A stretch of DNA of 64,000 bases from Deltaproteobacteria bacterium (GCA_021777225.1 JAJYDQ010000001.1:1-64000), one strand, 5' to 3'; positions 8,614 to 17,955 are shown, counted from the stretch's first letter. A program made the numbers and translations. Notes: generated from the letters alone by a model not told the origin.

Positions 8614-8665
8614 GAAAAGCCCTGAAAGGGGCGGCTTCCAAGCCGTTTTCGGGCTTTTCATTTTT
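8614..8665 (+). terminator. Strong intrinsic terminator with nested stems
   Basis: Outer stem GAAAAGCCC (8614-8622) pairs perfectly with GGGCTTTTC (8651-8659), and an inner CGGCTT/AAGCCG hairpin fills the loop. It is followed by ATTTTTAT, a U-tract for plus-strand transcripts. No plus-strand coding region ends here, suggesting a terminated non-coding RNA or a read-through stop. Confidence 0.6.
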
Positions 8666-8687
8666 ATATGGTTGAGATAAATAATGA

Positions 8688-8799
8688 ATGGCGCCGGAGG
8701 AGGGCTATCCAACTCTTGGTTTCCCTGACTTTAGGACATTCAGTCAAGGTAGAGTTTAAACCCTATTTCACATGAAAGGACATTCAGAGCCGGCGCCAT
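8688..8799. repeat. 112-bp element bounded by perfect GC-rich inverted repeats
   Basis: Perfect 10-bp terminal inverted repeats ATGGCGCCGG (8688-8697) and CCGGCGCCAT (8790-8799). Inside is a second stem-loop (CCTGACT ... AGTCAAGG, near 8725-8750) and a direct repeat AGGACATTCAG present twice. It could be a structured RNA in the 3' UTR of the minus-strand beta-barrel gene (stop 20 bp away) or a MITE-like element; no target duplication is evident. Confidence 0.5.
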
Positions 8800-8818
8800 C
8801 CAAACCGAAAGTAATCAT

Positions 8819-9889
8819 TTAAAAGATCAGCCCTGCTTCAACATATGCGCCTTCGAGATAAAGATTCATCTGCAGATCATTCCGGTTTTCGTTGAAACTT
8901 AGCCACCGATAGCCACCTTTAACAAATCCCCAACGATTACAATTTAGAGGAACGCTGAATCTCAAACCAGGCTCAATGTCCAACACCAGAGTATTATCAA
9001 GATAACCAATACTGAATTCACTGTCGCAAGCCAAGGTGGCTCCATTACATAATGTTCTAATACATTTTCGAAGATTGATACCTGACATCAACATTTGTCT
9101 GGTACGATCATTGTTACTAACCGGCCAATTTGGACAGACATCACATGAAACCCTAAACTGCTGAGGATTGTACAGCCATGCCGTGTAAATTGACACGTTG
9201 GCGTTGCAGGTATTAATAAAGCTGTACATGAGACCTAAGCGTTGATATATAAAACTCCAATTGGTGTGAAGCTGAGCGCCCACAGGTACGAACCAGTTGC
9301 CGTAATAGAATGATTTTGTGGCAACAGCGGCGCCACTTAGGTTTATAGGCATAATGGAGTAATATATAGCCCAGTTCCAGTTTATCTGATAATAGGCCGA
9401 ATATTCGCCGAGTACAGGATGTTTCGGTAAACCAAGATCATCAGTTAGGTCAATACCATTAGCGGGCTGACCAAAAACCATGCCTGGCCATTGCAGGGTC
9501 CCACTGAGCCTCGGCAGGAAAACCTGAGCGCTAACTTCCCACTGTCTGCAAAATCTACGTGGAACAATACATGGTGGCTCGGGTTTGGGGCCGCAAATTG
9601 GACCTGGAACGCAAACAGGAGCCTTAACCTTGGATATAGGACCAGCATAACCTATATAAGGCCTATAGGAGGCCGGTTCAAATCTTGGGGTCGTAGCCGA
9701 TACACCATCAGTCGGCGTACCGTGGTAGTCCAAAATTGATCCCGAAGGCCCAGAGCTAGACTCATAAGAGACGTCATCCGGGTGATTAATAATAACGTTA
9801 ATAGATTCTTGATTTTCGTAAGGATATGCAATTACAATTGAACCAAAAAACAATAAGCATACCAGTAGCGTAACAGTGCTTCTTTTCAT
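8819..9889 (-). CDS. Outer-membrane beta-barrel protein
   Basis: 356 residues from the ATG at 9889 (GGGAGG upstream; a form nine codons longer has no better site). A signal peptide is obvious: MKRSTVTLLVCLLFFGSIVIA with cleavage near residue 21. A Pro/Cys-rich segment (VCVPGPICGPKPEPPC) precedes alternating aromatic strands (YYQINWNWAIYYSIMPINL, WSFIYQRLGLMYSF, LEGAYVEAGLIF), and the last residue is Phe, the usual beta-barrel insertion signal. Several cysteines are unusual for a barrel. The specific family and cargo are unknown. It stands alone on the minus strand, between two non-coding regions carrying the same repeated motif. Confidence 0.82.
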   Translation of the reverse strand: MKRSTVTLLVCLLFFGSIVIAYPYENQESINVIINHPDDVSYESSSGPSGSILDYHGTPTDGVSATTPRFEPASYRPYIGYAGPISKVKAPVCVPGPICGPKPEPPCIVPRRFCRQWEVSAQVFLPRLSGTLQWPGMVFGQPANGIDLTDDLGLPKHPVLGEYSAYYQINWNWAIYYSIMPINLSGAAVATKSFYYGNWFVPVGAQLHTNWSFIYQRLGLMYSFINTCNANVSIYTAWLYNPQQFRVSCDVCPNWPVSNNDRTRQMLMSGINLRKCIRTLCNGATLACDSEFSIGYLDNTLVLDIEPGLRFSVPLNCNRWGFVKGGYRWLSFNENRNDLQMNLYLEGAYVEAGLIF

Positions 9890-9976
9890 TGCCCTGTCCT
9901 CCCAGCTCGAACTCACTGGTATTGCTTAAATATTTTTTATGGAATTTTGTCAAGATAAAAAACGCAAACTTAACCG

Positions 9977-10021
9977 TATATTGTGTTTTTTAATGAGAAA
10001 TAACTTATTTTACACAATATA
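9977..10021. promoter_or_regulatory. Inverted repeat upstream of the beta-barrel gene
   Basis: Ten-base perfect arms TATATTGTGT and ACACAATATA separated by 25 bases. The same CACAATAT half-site builds the palindrome in front of parA, in the opposite arrangement. It may be a regulator binding site for the barrel gene, whose start codon is about 90 bp downstream on the minus strand. Confidence 0.35.
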
Positions 10022-10337
10022 AAGGCGAAAAAACAGCAAGTTATTTATATTATTCAATGTATACTATTTGTAAAAGCTAATAACATGCATTAATTATAAA
10101 CTATAATAAATGCTCATGAGAAATTACTTTAGCTCAAGCTTAATAAACTTTTTCTGAAAAAACCGTATCTGTGAGTTCGGCTTGAAGAAATTGAGCTATA
10201 AATATTACTGGATTTTACTCTCCTCCTTTCTGTGAAGGGCCCCATATTGTAATTCTAGATGGACATGAAGCCACACGGGAGCCAACTCAACATCGAAACA
10301 ACTATTTATGAAATTGGAAAACTTAATGAAAACTAAG

Positions 10338-10368
10338 TGGTAGGGTAATTACTTCTCAACATACCCTT
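10338..10368 (+). repeat. Repeated motif, copy B
   Basis: Second copy of the motif at 8572-8604, sharing TGGTAG at the left and the 18-base ACTTCTCAACATACCCTT at the right. Here GGGTA and TACCC flank the variable part and can form a hairpin. It lies in the spacer upstream of the patatin gene. Confidence 0.55.
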
Positions 10369-10591
10369 GCCAAAAGCACAACTAACTGAATTCACCTATT
10401 ATATAGTTTAAAAATGTTGTCAAGTAAAAAATGACCGTTAAAAATAAGTATGTTACGATAATAAAGTGAAAATATTTCGATGTTAATTTAATAGAAATCA
10501 TCATTAACTAATTGATATTATAACATAATGAAATATACTTCATGTCTTGTAAACTTGAAAATTGTCTATATCATGATATCTTAAAACTATT

Positions 10592-11668
10592 ATGAAAAAG
10601 ATGATTTGTTTTAAAGCCGGGTCAGGAATCCTTAATATTATACGCGATGAAGGCCTAAAACCTGAGCGCGTACGCGTATTCACTGGACCAGCGGGTGGCC
10701 CTAAATGGTTTACTGCCGTAGGCTTGGACAAGGCCCTTATTGGGAGTCAATTTCTCCAAAAATCCTCTTTTGAGAAAGTGCTTTTAACAGGGGCCTCGGC
10801 AGGCGCGTGGAGATGTTTGGCTATGGGCTGCAAAGACCCTTTAAGCGCGTACGAAAAACTAAGAATTGCGTATTCAAGAAATGTTTTTACAGCTCTGGAC
10901 AACCCATCAACTGTTTCCGCGAAAATCAGAAGAAATGTAGATAGTTTTATAAATGATCAAGATGTGCCTCACATATTGAACCATCCAAAATTTGATCTGG
11001 CCATACATGTTGTGAAGTCAAAGAACCTTGCCGCTTCCAGCAATATCAAAATTGAAAGTGTGGCCCTGATACTTTCTGCTATTTTAAACTTGATCAATTC
11101 GAAATACATCAGATTGTTTTATGACAAATCAATTTTTTATACCGGTAAGCGCACACCGGAATTTGCTTCTCATAATTATGATGGTCTATCTTTCAGAATG
11201 AATAGCGAAAATATCAAAGACGTGGCTTTAGCTACTGGGTCATTGCCATATTTCATTGAGGGAGTGTCTAATATTCGAGGAGCGCATGAAGGTGTTTACC
11301 GAGATGGAGGCTTAATCAACTATCAACTAAACGAAGATTACAATACCGAGGGTGGGCTTACATTATTTTTTCATTATCAGGAAAGAATCATTCCTGGGTG
11401 GTTCGATAAAAAACTCTACTGGAAAAAAGCCTCATGCAAAAGTCTGGAACGGGTATTACAGATTTTCCCTAGTGAAGCGTTCATCAAGATGCTCCCTGAT
11501 GGCAAAATCCCTGATAGATCGGATTTTGTGACCTTTGTTAATGATCCGGAAGAAAGAATTAAAAGATGGGACAAAGTTTGCCAATTAAGTGAACTTATTG
11601 CGGAAGATTTTATGGAAAGCGTAGAATCAGGACAAATTCGTGATAGAGTTAAACCTCTTTTTCCATAA
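10592..11668 (+). CDS. Patatin-like phospholipase
   Basis: 358 residues. Patatin hallmarks are present: an oxyanion-type glycine segment (GPAGGPKW, about residue 32), the nucleophile elbow GASAGA with the catalytic Ser near residue 69, and a DGG triad containing the catalytic Asp at about residue 232 (VYRDGGLINY). Such enzymes hydrolyse acyl esters of membrane lipids. No signal peptide or transmembrane helix is visible, so it is probably cytoplasmic. The ATG at 10592 has no strong Shine-Dalgarno. It is followed after 36 bp by the deaminase gene, so the two may share a transcript. Confidence 0.85.
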   Translation: MKKMICFKAGSGILNIIRDEGLKPERVRVFTGPAGGPKWFTAVGLDKALIGSQFLQKSSFEKVLLTGASAGAWRCLAMGCKDPLSAYEKLRIAYSRNVFTALDNPSTVSAKIRRNVDSFINDQDVPHILNHPKFDLAIHVVKSKNLAASSNIKIESVALILSAILNLINSKYIRLFYDKSIFYTGKRTPEFASHNYDGLSFRMNSENIKDVALATGSLPYFIEGVSNIRGAHEGVYRDGGLINYQLNEDYNTEGGLTLFFHYQERIIPGWFDKKLYWKKASCKSLERVLQIFPSEAFIKMLPDGKIPDRSDFVTFVNDPEERIKRWDKVCQLSELIAEDFMESVESGQIRDRVKPLFP

Positions 11669-11704
11669 GCTAGAATTAGAAATGTTGTATTAAGGCGACA
11701 AACA

Positions 11705-12310
11705 ATGAATAGACCATCGTGGCACGAATACTTCATGATGCTGGCCAAACTGGTTAGTGTAAGATCTACTTGCAACTCAAGGAAAATTGGAGCTGTAATC
11801 GTAAGAAACAACAGAATACTTGCTACAGGTTATAACGGAGCTGTCCACGGAGCGCCACACTGTTCCGACAAAGGACCTGACTTCTGTTTACGTAGATCTA
11901 TAGGAGCGCATGACGCGGAGAAATATAACTATTGTCTATCAAGTCATGCAGAGGTAAACGCTGTGAATCAGGCGGCCAGGTTCGGCACCCCATTGGAGAA
12001 CGCAACTCTATACTGCACACTTGAACCCTGTAACTGGTGCTTCAAACAACTGATTCAAGCCGGAATTAGAGAAATTTATTTTGAATCGGCATATGATTCA
12101 AAAAATAGGGATTTTGATCTATTCTGGCGAAAGACGATGGAAACTAATAAGGAAATTAGAATATTTCAGCAGATATCCATTTCAGATCAGGCAAAGAAAT
12201 TCATGATCAAGACTTTACTTGATGATTCAACACGACAATTATTGGCTACCGATCCGTCAGGGGCTTCACAATTAAATGAAGACGCTCTGGGTGAATTTCT
12301 GAAGGTTTAA
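11705..12310 (+). CDS. Deoxycytidylate deaminase family protein (ComEB-like)
   Basis: 201 residues. The zinc-dependent cytidine/deoxycytidylate deaminase fold is shown by HAEVNAVNQAARFG (catalytic Glu, zinc His) and LEPCNWCFKQLIQAGI (two zinc Cys). An additional CSDKGPDFC insert is like the second zinc site of dCMP deaminases. The likely reaction is dCMP to dUMP for thymidylate synthesis. The C-terminal 50 residues beyond the deaminase core are less conserved. It lies between the patatin gene and an unknown ParB-like gene on the same strand. Confidence 0.85.
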   Translation: MNRPSWHEYFMMLAKLVSVRSTCNSRKIGAVIVRNNRILATGYNGAVHGAPHCSDKGPDFCLRRSIGAHDAEKYNYCLSSHAEVNAVNQAARFGTPLENATLYCTLEPCNWCFKQLIQAGIREIYFESAYDSKNRDFDLFWRKTMETNKEIRIFQQISISDQAKKFMIKTLLDDSTRQLLATDPSGASQLNEDALGEFLKV

Positions 12311-12356
12311 AATAGCTATCCGCAAAAACTTAAAAAGATATTCAAGGTAATAATTT

Positions 12357-12965
12357 ATGAAAATAATCAAAGTAGAAAAATTTCCAGAAAGTGAACTAAT
12401 TTTAAGGCTGAGAAGAGTTACCATGCTTAAAGCGCCGGAAACTAAAGTATATACTCACTCATTTATTTCCTTAGAAAAAGTCAGGCCCGAATTTCTCGCT
12501 CCTCCCCAAAACTACATTCTTCGTCAAGAGTTAAAAAAAGTACGGGAGTTAAAATGGGCGCTTGAAGAGCACCAAGTTAATATCTTTCAGTTAAACGGTT
12601 TTGTGAGACTCACTCTTAATTCGACTGAAGAACCGGTGGATCTATTGCCTCCAATAGTTGAAGAGTCAATAGAAAGGGACGGATCAGTTCACTTAATAAT
12701 CAATGATGGGATGCACAGAATTTATATGGCCTTGCGAGAATGGGTAGTTCCGGAAGTGGTAGTGATTCGAGGTATCCCCAGACATCTACCCTATTATGCT
12801 TTCCCTGTTCCTGGTGGCTGGAATAGTGTTGAGGAACGGGAAGACATCCCTTCTGGCTATTTGAAAAAATGGCATCGAATAGCTGATTATCATTCGTTAT
12901 ATCGAAATTTTAACTCAAGTTTCAAAAACGTAGGGGGACCACGAGAATTTTTTAAGAATCCCTAG
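12357..12965 (+). CDS. Hypothetical protein with ParB-like motif
   Basis: 202 residues, no confident family. One segment, LIINDGMHRIYMALREW (near residues 118-134), resembles the DG-HR motif of ParB/sulfiredoxin-fold proteins, and is preceded by a stretch of predicted helices with many Lys/Glu. Cytoplasmic; no membrane segments. It follows the deaminase by 46 bp on the same strand and is convergent with fusA. A role in nucleotide chemistry with its neighbour is possible but unproven. Confidence 0.7.
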   Translation: MKIIKVEKFPESELILRLRRVTMLKAPETKVYTHSFISLEKVRPEFLAPPQNYILRQELKKVRELKWALEEHQVNIFQLNGFVRLTLNSTEEPVDLLPPIVEESIERDGSVHLIINDGMHRIYMALREWVVPEVVVIRGIPRHLPYYAFPVPGGWNSVEEREDIPSGYLKKWHRIADYHSLYRNFNSSFKNVGGPREFFKNP

Positions 12966-13039
12966 GCAGATATCCCCTGTGACACAACCTTAAGGCAACA
13001 ACAAAATAACGACCGTCAAAAACTTACAGCTAAGTTTAT

Positions 13040-15070
13040 TCATTGTTTGACATCATAATGGGAATACTGCATTGAAAAAATTCCACGACCCTGGGTCAAA
13101 GACCTCAAGGACGTAGAATAGCCAAACATGTTGGCAAGTGGAGATATGGCTTTTAAAATAGATGTTTTTCCACGAGGGAGAATTTCTTCCAATCGCCCGT
13201 GACGACTATTAAGATCAGCAATGACTTCACCCACGAAGTCTTCAGGAACTACTATCTCTACACTCATATAAGGTTCCAAAACAATCGGGCCGGCTTTCTC
13301 GCAGGCTTCTCTACATGCTTGAGACGCAGCGACTTTAACTCCAAGAGGCGACATTAAAAAAGGCTCCGGCCCCAACGCCACCAGATTAACAATTAAATCT
13401 ACAACCTCATTGCCCGCCAAAGCGCCGGCTAGAGTAGCTTCTTTAGCCCCATTTTCAGCGTGTTTTATCAGCTCAGGCGCCAGGAGCTGTAAACGGTCCT
13501 CAGCTCTAAATACAAAACCAGAGCCTCTTGCTCCAGATTGGACAGAAAGAGTGACATCGCCAAAATGCCTGACATCATGGATTTCCCTGTCAAAAATAAC
13601 CCTCGCCTCCGCATTACCTGAAACCGATTCCTTATAAACAACTTGTGGCTTTCCAGTTTGAACTTCAACGCTATATTCCCTACGTAATCGATCAACAATT
13701 ATTTCGAGGTGTAATTCACCCATGCCTGATATAAGTAATTGACCGGTTTCCTGATTTTCAGAATACACAAACGAAGGATCTTCCTGAGCGATTTTCTCTA
13801 AACAAAAAATCAGTTTTTCCTGGTCTGATCGCGTCTGTGGCTCGACGGCAATAGAAATGACAGGTAAATATGTTTCAACAGATTCCAGAACTAATGGCGC
13901 TCCGAAATTGGTGATGGTATCTCCAGTTCTGGTGTCCTTCAACCCCACTGCTAAAGCGATGCTCCCGACTGTTGCGGACTTGATTTTTTCGCGTTTGTTA
14001 GCGTGAGTCAAAAACAGACGGGCCACCCTCTCTTTGATACCCCTAGTAGCGTTGTAAACCTCGCTTTCCGCGTTCAATTCCCCAGAGTAAACCCGAACAA
14101 AAACGCTCTTTCTGCCTTGATCCATGATTACCTTGAAAGCAAGTGCGCATAAAGGATCTTTAGTTTTTGGATTTCGAAATTCTTCTAAGCCAGTTTCAGG
14201 ATTAACACCTTTAATTGGTGGTATATCTATAGGTGATGGAAGGAAATCTATTATAGCGTCGATAACGGGTTGAACCCCCTGATTTTTCAAGGCCGAACCG
14301 CACAAAATTGGCACAATTTTATTGCTGATTGTTCCTTTCCTAAGACCTGATATGATTTGTTTTTCGTCCAAAGAGTCATTTTCAAGATAATATTCTAGCA
14401 ACGCTTCATCCTGTTCGGCCGCATTTTCAATCATGAAATCGCGCGCCTTTTGTGCACACTCCAGGAAAGAAGTCGGTATATCTACAACCTTGAAAGTTTC
14501 ACCTTTTGACTCGGTGTCCCAGACAATCGCTTTCATCCGTATGAGATCGATTACACCTTTGAAATCAACTCCATCCATCATTGGTATTTGAATAGGAACA
14601 GGATAAGCCCCCAACCGGTCCTTCATCATTGAAACAGCATGATCAAAATCAGCGCCAGTCCTATCGAGTTTATTTATAAACGCAATACGGGGAACGCCAT
14701 ATTTTTCCGCCTGATGCCACACGGTTTCAGTTTGTGGCTCCACCCCTCCTACAGCGCAAATAACAGTTACAACACCGTCAAGCACGCGCAAACTCCGCTC
14801 GACCTCAATTGTAAAGTCAACATGACCCGGAGTATCGATCAAATGAATTTCATAATTGTTCCAATTGAATACTGTTGCGGCCGAAGTAATGGTTATGCCC
14901 CGTTCCTGCTCTTGAGGCATATAATCCATGGTCGCAGACCCATCATCAACCTCTCCGATTTTATGAATCTTTTTTGTATAAAATAAAATTCGTTCGGTCA
15001 GAGTTGTTTTACCAGCGTCAATATGGGCCATAATCCCGATATTTCTTATCCTGGAAAGGTTTTGGTTCAC
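13040..15070 (-). CDS. fusA: Translation elongation factor G
   Basis: 676 residues, slightly short of canonical EF-G (about 690-700). GTPase motifs: G1 [13 protein letters not shown], effector region [11 protein letters not shown]3 DTPGH, G4 NKLD; domain IV-V segments such as GMGELHLEI and the C-terminal elongation-factor fold follow. EF-G moves tRNAs and mRNA through the ribosome after peptide bond formation. It is a single gene outside the str operon (no rpsL, rpsG or tuf nearby), so it may be one of several EF-G copies in this genome. It is divergent from the YacP-like gene. Confidence 0.93.
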   Translation of the reverse strand: MNQNLSRIRNIGIMAHIDAGKTTLTERILFYTKKIHKIGEVDDGSATMDYMPQEQERGITITSAATVFNWNNYEIHLIDTPGHVDFTIEVERSLRVLDGVVTVICAVGGVEPQTETVWHQAEKYGVPRIAFINKLDRTGADFDHAVSMMKDRLGAYPVPIQIPMMDGVDFKGVIDLIRMKAIVWDTESKGETFKVVDIPTSFLECAQKARDFMIENAAEQDEALLEYYLENDSLDEKQIISGLRKGTISNKIVPILCGSALKNQGVQPVIDAIIDFLPSPIDIPPIKGVNPETGLEEFRNPKTKDPLCALAFKVIMDQGRKSVFVRVYSGELNAESEVYNATRGIKERVARLFLTHANKREKIKSATVGSIALAVGLKDTRTGDTITNFGAPLVLESVETYLPVISIAVEPQTRSDQEKLIFCLEKIAQEDPSFVYSENQETGQLLISGMGELHLEIIVDRLRREYSVEVQTGKPQVVYKESVSGNAEARVIFDREIHDVRHFGDVTLSVQSGARGSGFVFRAEDRLQLLAPELIKHAENGAKEATLAGALAGNEVVDLIVNLVALGPEPFLMSPLGVKVAASQACREACEKAGPIVLEPYMSVEIVVPEDFVGEVIADLNSRHGRLEEILPRGKTSILKAISPLANMFGYSTSLRSLTQGRGIFSMQYSHYDVKQ

Positions 15071-15204
15071 AGTAAGTTTGAAACCCCTTTAAAAATTACC
15101 ATTGTAGGAAGAAGCAAAATAGTTTTCTCATCTTATGGTATTGTTTGTCAATCGGGCGAATAGAGAGCGATTATAAAGGATGCAATACATAAAAGGTGAC
15201 TTGA

Positions 15205-15675
15205 ATGATTCTAATAGTTGACGGAAATAATCTCATAGGACGTAAAATTACGACACCTTCCGACGGATATATGATTAAAAGGGACTTGACGCTTAAGTTG
15301 GTTAAATACGTTGCCATGACTGGCAGAAAAGTCAAAATAGTCTTTGACGGAATCGAAGATGCTAATTATCCGGACGGAATTATTTTCAAGGGTGTTCAAA
15401 TATTTTACGCGAAAGCGGGGAGAAATGCGGACGAAAGAATCAAAAGCATGGTCAAAAATATATCTTACGCTCGAGACATTACAGTGGTTTCTTCAGATCG
15501 GGAATTGAGGTCTTATGTTTCAAGTCGCGGAGCTAAGGTAATGACAAGGGACGCTTTTAAGTCCGAATTGGAAAGGTTGAAATTGAATGAACAAAAGGAG
15601 ATAAAGGAATCTAATCCAAAGATCGATAATATATCGGAATGGCTAGAATTTTTTGGTATAGATCAAAAACACTAA
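15205..15675 (+). CDS. YacP-like NYN domain protein (putative RNase)
   Basis: 156 residues. The start ILIVDGNNLIG carries the PIN-like/NYN Asp-Asn pair, and VVSSDRELRSYVSSRGAKVM provides the further acidic position and the last strand-helix unit. This pattern fits the YacP (DUF901/Rae1-like) family, of which Bacillus Rae1 is a ribosome-associated mRNA endonuclease. It is shorter than Rae1-type proteins only slightly. The next gene, pgeF, begins about 24 bp after its stop. It is divergent from fusA, an interesting pairing given the translational link. Confidence 0.85.
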   Translation: MILIVDGNNLIGRKITTPSDGYMIKRDLTLKLVKYVAMTGRKVKIVFDGIEDANYPDGIIFKGVQIFYAKAGRNADERIKSMVKNISYARDITVVSSDRELRSYVSSRGAKVMTRDAFKSELERLKLNEQKEIKESNPKIDNISEWLEFFGIDQKH

Positions 15676-15698
15676 AACCAGAAGGAAACTTCTCTAAA

Positions 15699-16532
15699 AT
15701 GACCGCAAAAATTTTACTTCAGGCTAACAATAATATCAAATTCACCACTGAAGCCTGCATTTTAAAAACTGTTGAATCTTATGGAGCTATTATCGCTTTT
15801 TCATTCCGTAATGGAGGTTGTTCCTCAGGGCCCTACGAATCGCTCAATTTTTCAAGTGCTTATGGTGACAAAAGAACATGTGTTACTCGTAATCTACGCA
15901 TATTCTCCGATCACCTGGGAATTGAAAGTTCACAAATAATCACATTGAATCAAGAACATGGGGATACAATAGTAATTGTGGACCAAATCCCTGGGACCAC
16001 GTTGGCGGGTGATGCTATCATAGCTGTTAATTCAGGCCTTTACCCTTCTATCAAGACAGCGGATTGTCTCCCGATTTTAATAATTGATCCAGTTAAAAAA
16101 ATATCCGCTGCGATTCATGCCGGCTGGCGGGGAACTGTCCTGCGCATAACTAGAAAAGTCGTCTTAACTCTAGTCAATGATTTCAAATGCAATTATGAAA
16201 GTATAATAGTGGCTTTAGGCCCCGCAATAGGATTGTGCTGTTATGAGGTTGATCAGACAGTATTAAAACCACTGTTTTCAGAAATTCCCTGGGCTGAAAA
16301 ATTTACAGCACAAGCCGACACGGACCCTCAACAATTTTTAACAAAAAGAAGATTGGATTTAGTAGCAATAAATCACCAAGAGCTTATCAATTTAGGAATT
16401 TTTCCGGAAAATATTCATGTTGTGAAAATGTGCACTTCATGTAACAGGGACAAACTCTTTTCTTATCGACGTGACGGCGTGATTAGTGGAAGAAATATCG
16501 CCGTAACTGGTTTCAGACCTGTAGGCGTTTAG
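15699..16532 (+). CDS. pgeF: Purine nucleoside phosphorylase / laccase-domain protein (YfiH family)
   Basis: 277 residues from ATG 15699 (GAAGGA about 12 bases upstream); a longer version starting at 15639 would overlap the YacP-like gene and lacks a site. Family motifs: NQEHGDTIV, TADCLPILI, HAGWRGT (copper/zinc-type His) and the terminal CTSCNRDKLFSYRRDG. Proteins of this family act as purine nucleoside phosphorylases/adenosine deaminases and in some species edit peptidoglycan precursors. The 3' end overlaps the convergent acyl-CoA synthetase gene by 20 bp. Confidence 0.92.
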   Translation: MTAKILLQANNNIKFTTEACILKTVESYGAIIAFSFRNGGCSSGPYESLNFSSAYGDKRTCVTRNLRIFSDHLGIESSQIITLNQEHGDTIVIVDQIPGTTLAGDAIIAVNSGLYPSIKTADCLPILIIDPVKKISAAIHAGWRGTVLRITRKVVLTLVNDFKCNYESIIVALGPAIGLCCYEVDQTVLKPLFSEIPWAEKFTAQADTDPQQFLTKRRLDLVAINHQELINLGIFPENIHVVKMCTSCNRDKLFSYRRDGVISGRNIAVTGFRPVGV

Positions 16533-17907
16533 AAATTTCCAAATGCCTCCTGATCAAGCTCTTTAGTCCAATGGCAGCCTCTTCAGGAGAGGAATAGGTA
16601 GGAATACCCGATTGGTGAAGCGCGGTTCGAGCAGGCTCCATGGAATGTAAAGAACCTATAAAACATGCAATAATAGTTTTCTGATAACGATTTTGAAGGT
16701 CTATTAAGGCCTCAGTAGGATATGGCCAATTTTTGTGCTCGCAAAAAATGGCCAGAAGACAATCAACATCATGATCTTTTAAAATCACTTCAGCAATATC
16801 GTGAAACGGTTTTGTTAAAAAAGCCCCAGCGGCGCCATCAACAGGATTTTTGTAAACAACAGGGACTGAAGGACCAAGAATTTCAGAGATAGCCTGCAAA
16901 GTTTCCTTACTTAAATTAGCCAAACGACAGGACGGTTCTTGCTGAAGAATATCCCAAGCAACTATGCTGGGGCCGGCGGTATGGGTAAAAATCCCCACAC
17001 TCGGTCCTTGCGGGACATTTCCAATTGAAAAGGCTTTGCACATAGACACCAACTCATTAACGGAATGAGCAAGTTCAACACCAGATTGTTTCAAAGCTCC
17101 TTTCCACACCCGGCTGGAACCTGCTGCGGCGCCTGTGTGGGTCATGGTTACCCTATCAGCCAACTTGCCATGCCCTGCTTTGTAAATCACAATCGGTTTC
17201 TTCAGAGAAACTCGTTTCATACTTTCAACCATGGCCTTTGGGTTACCAGACCCTTCCGAGAAAACTCCTATAACTTCTGTGTGTTCATCTTGACCCAAAT
17301 AGTCTAACAGATCATGAAATTCCAAATTAACCCTGTTGCCCACCCCAACCCATTTAGAAAAACCCACGCCTTGGTCATGGATCTGAGACTTGATGGCTAA
17401 TCCTATTCCACCACTCTGGCTTAAAAAGGACACATTTCCCGGAGAGAGAGATCTTGGATAAAAAGTAACGTTCAATTTGGCGTGAACATTAATCAAACCG
17501 AGCGTATTGGGACCAATTATAGGCATTGGTCCTGCCGCATATTTTAGTTCTTCCTGGAGTATACGACCCTGATTTCCCATTTCTGCGTAACCACCAGCCA
17601 GGACTACTGCGCCTGCCACACCGATGTTACGCAACTTTTCAATCATTTTAACAGACGCTTTCTGATTCAAAGCCACTACAGCCATATCAGGAACTTCAGG
17701 AAGATCATTGATATCCTTGAAAACGGGATAATTAAAAATTTCCTCATGCCGGGTGTGAATAGGATAAATTCTACCCTGAAATTTTCCAGTGACAATACTA
17801 TCCATTACGGCGTGGCCAACTTTTGTCGGATCAACACCAGCACCTATAATTGCTACGGAACGCGGATAAAAAATTCGGTTCAATCTGTTCAACATATCTT
17901 TGTTCAT
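16513..17907 (-). CDS. ADP-forming acyl-CoA synthetase, alpha-type (CoA-binding) subunit
   Basis: 464 residues. N-terminal CoA-binding Rossmann domain (RSVAIIGAGVDPTKVGHAV, FQGRIYPIH), then the succinyl-CoA ligase-like domain (GPNTLGLIN, FLSQSGGIG) and the MTHTGAAAGSS segment, whose His corresponds to the phosphohistidine of ADP-forming acetyl-CoA synthetases. It conserves CoA-thioester energy as ATP. The ATP-grasp beta part is absent from this chain, so it needs a partner subunit; none is adjacent. The gene upstream on the same strand encodes a PAS histidine kinase, and its 3' end overlaps convergent pgeF. Confidence 0.85.
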   Translation of the reverse strand: MNKDMLNRLNRIFYPRSVAIIGAGVDPTKVGHAVMDSIVTGKFQGRIYPIHTRHEEIFNYPVFKDINDLPEVPDMAVVALNQKASVKMIEKLRNIGVAGAVVLAGGYAEMGNQGRILQEELKYAAGPMPIIGPNTLGLINVHAKLNVTFYPRSLSPGNVSFLSQSGGIGLAIKSQIHDQGVGFSKWVGVGNRVNLEFHDLLDYLGQDEHTEVIGVFSEGSGNPKAMVESMKRVSLKKPIVIYKAGHGKLADRVTMTHTGAAAGSSRVWKGALKQSGVELAHSVNELVSMCKAFSIGNVPQGPSVGIFTHTAGPSIVAWDILQQEPSCRLANLSKETLQAISEILGPSVPVVYKNPVDGAAGAFLTKPFHDIAEVILKDHDVDCLLAIFCEHKNWPYPTEALIDLQNRYQKTIIACFIGSLHSMEPARTALHQSGIPTYSSPEEAAIGLKSLIRRHLEISKRLQV

Positions 17908-17955
17908 AACAACATTGTCCTCAATTCTTTTAGCAGACGTCCTCTAAATATAAAT

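Larger units (their letters stand above)
8359..8818. other. 460-bp non-coding region with repeat, terminator and inverted-repeat element
   Basis: No credible gene. It contains, in order, an AT-rich stretch (8400-8560), copy A of a repeated motif (8572-8604), a strong intrinsic terminator (8614-8665) and a compact 112-bp inverted-repeat element (8688-8799). The terminator points rightward with no gene in front of it, so a short plus-strand RNA ending at about 8665 is possible. Confidence 0.6.
9890..10591. other. 700-bp AT-rich intergenic region
   Basis: No gene seen. It separates the divergent beta-barrel gene (minus) and patatin gene (plus), so it must hold promoters for both. It contains an inverted repeat of TATATTGTGT (9977-9986) and ACACAATATA (10012-10021) about 90 bp upstream of the barrel gene, and repeat copy B at 10338-10368. 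The remainder is AT-rich without clear features. Confidence 0.5.
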
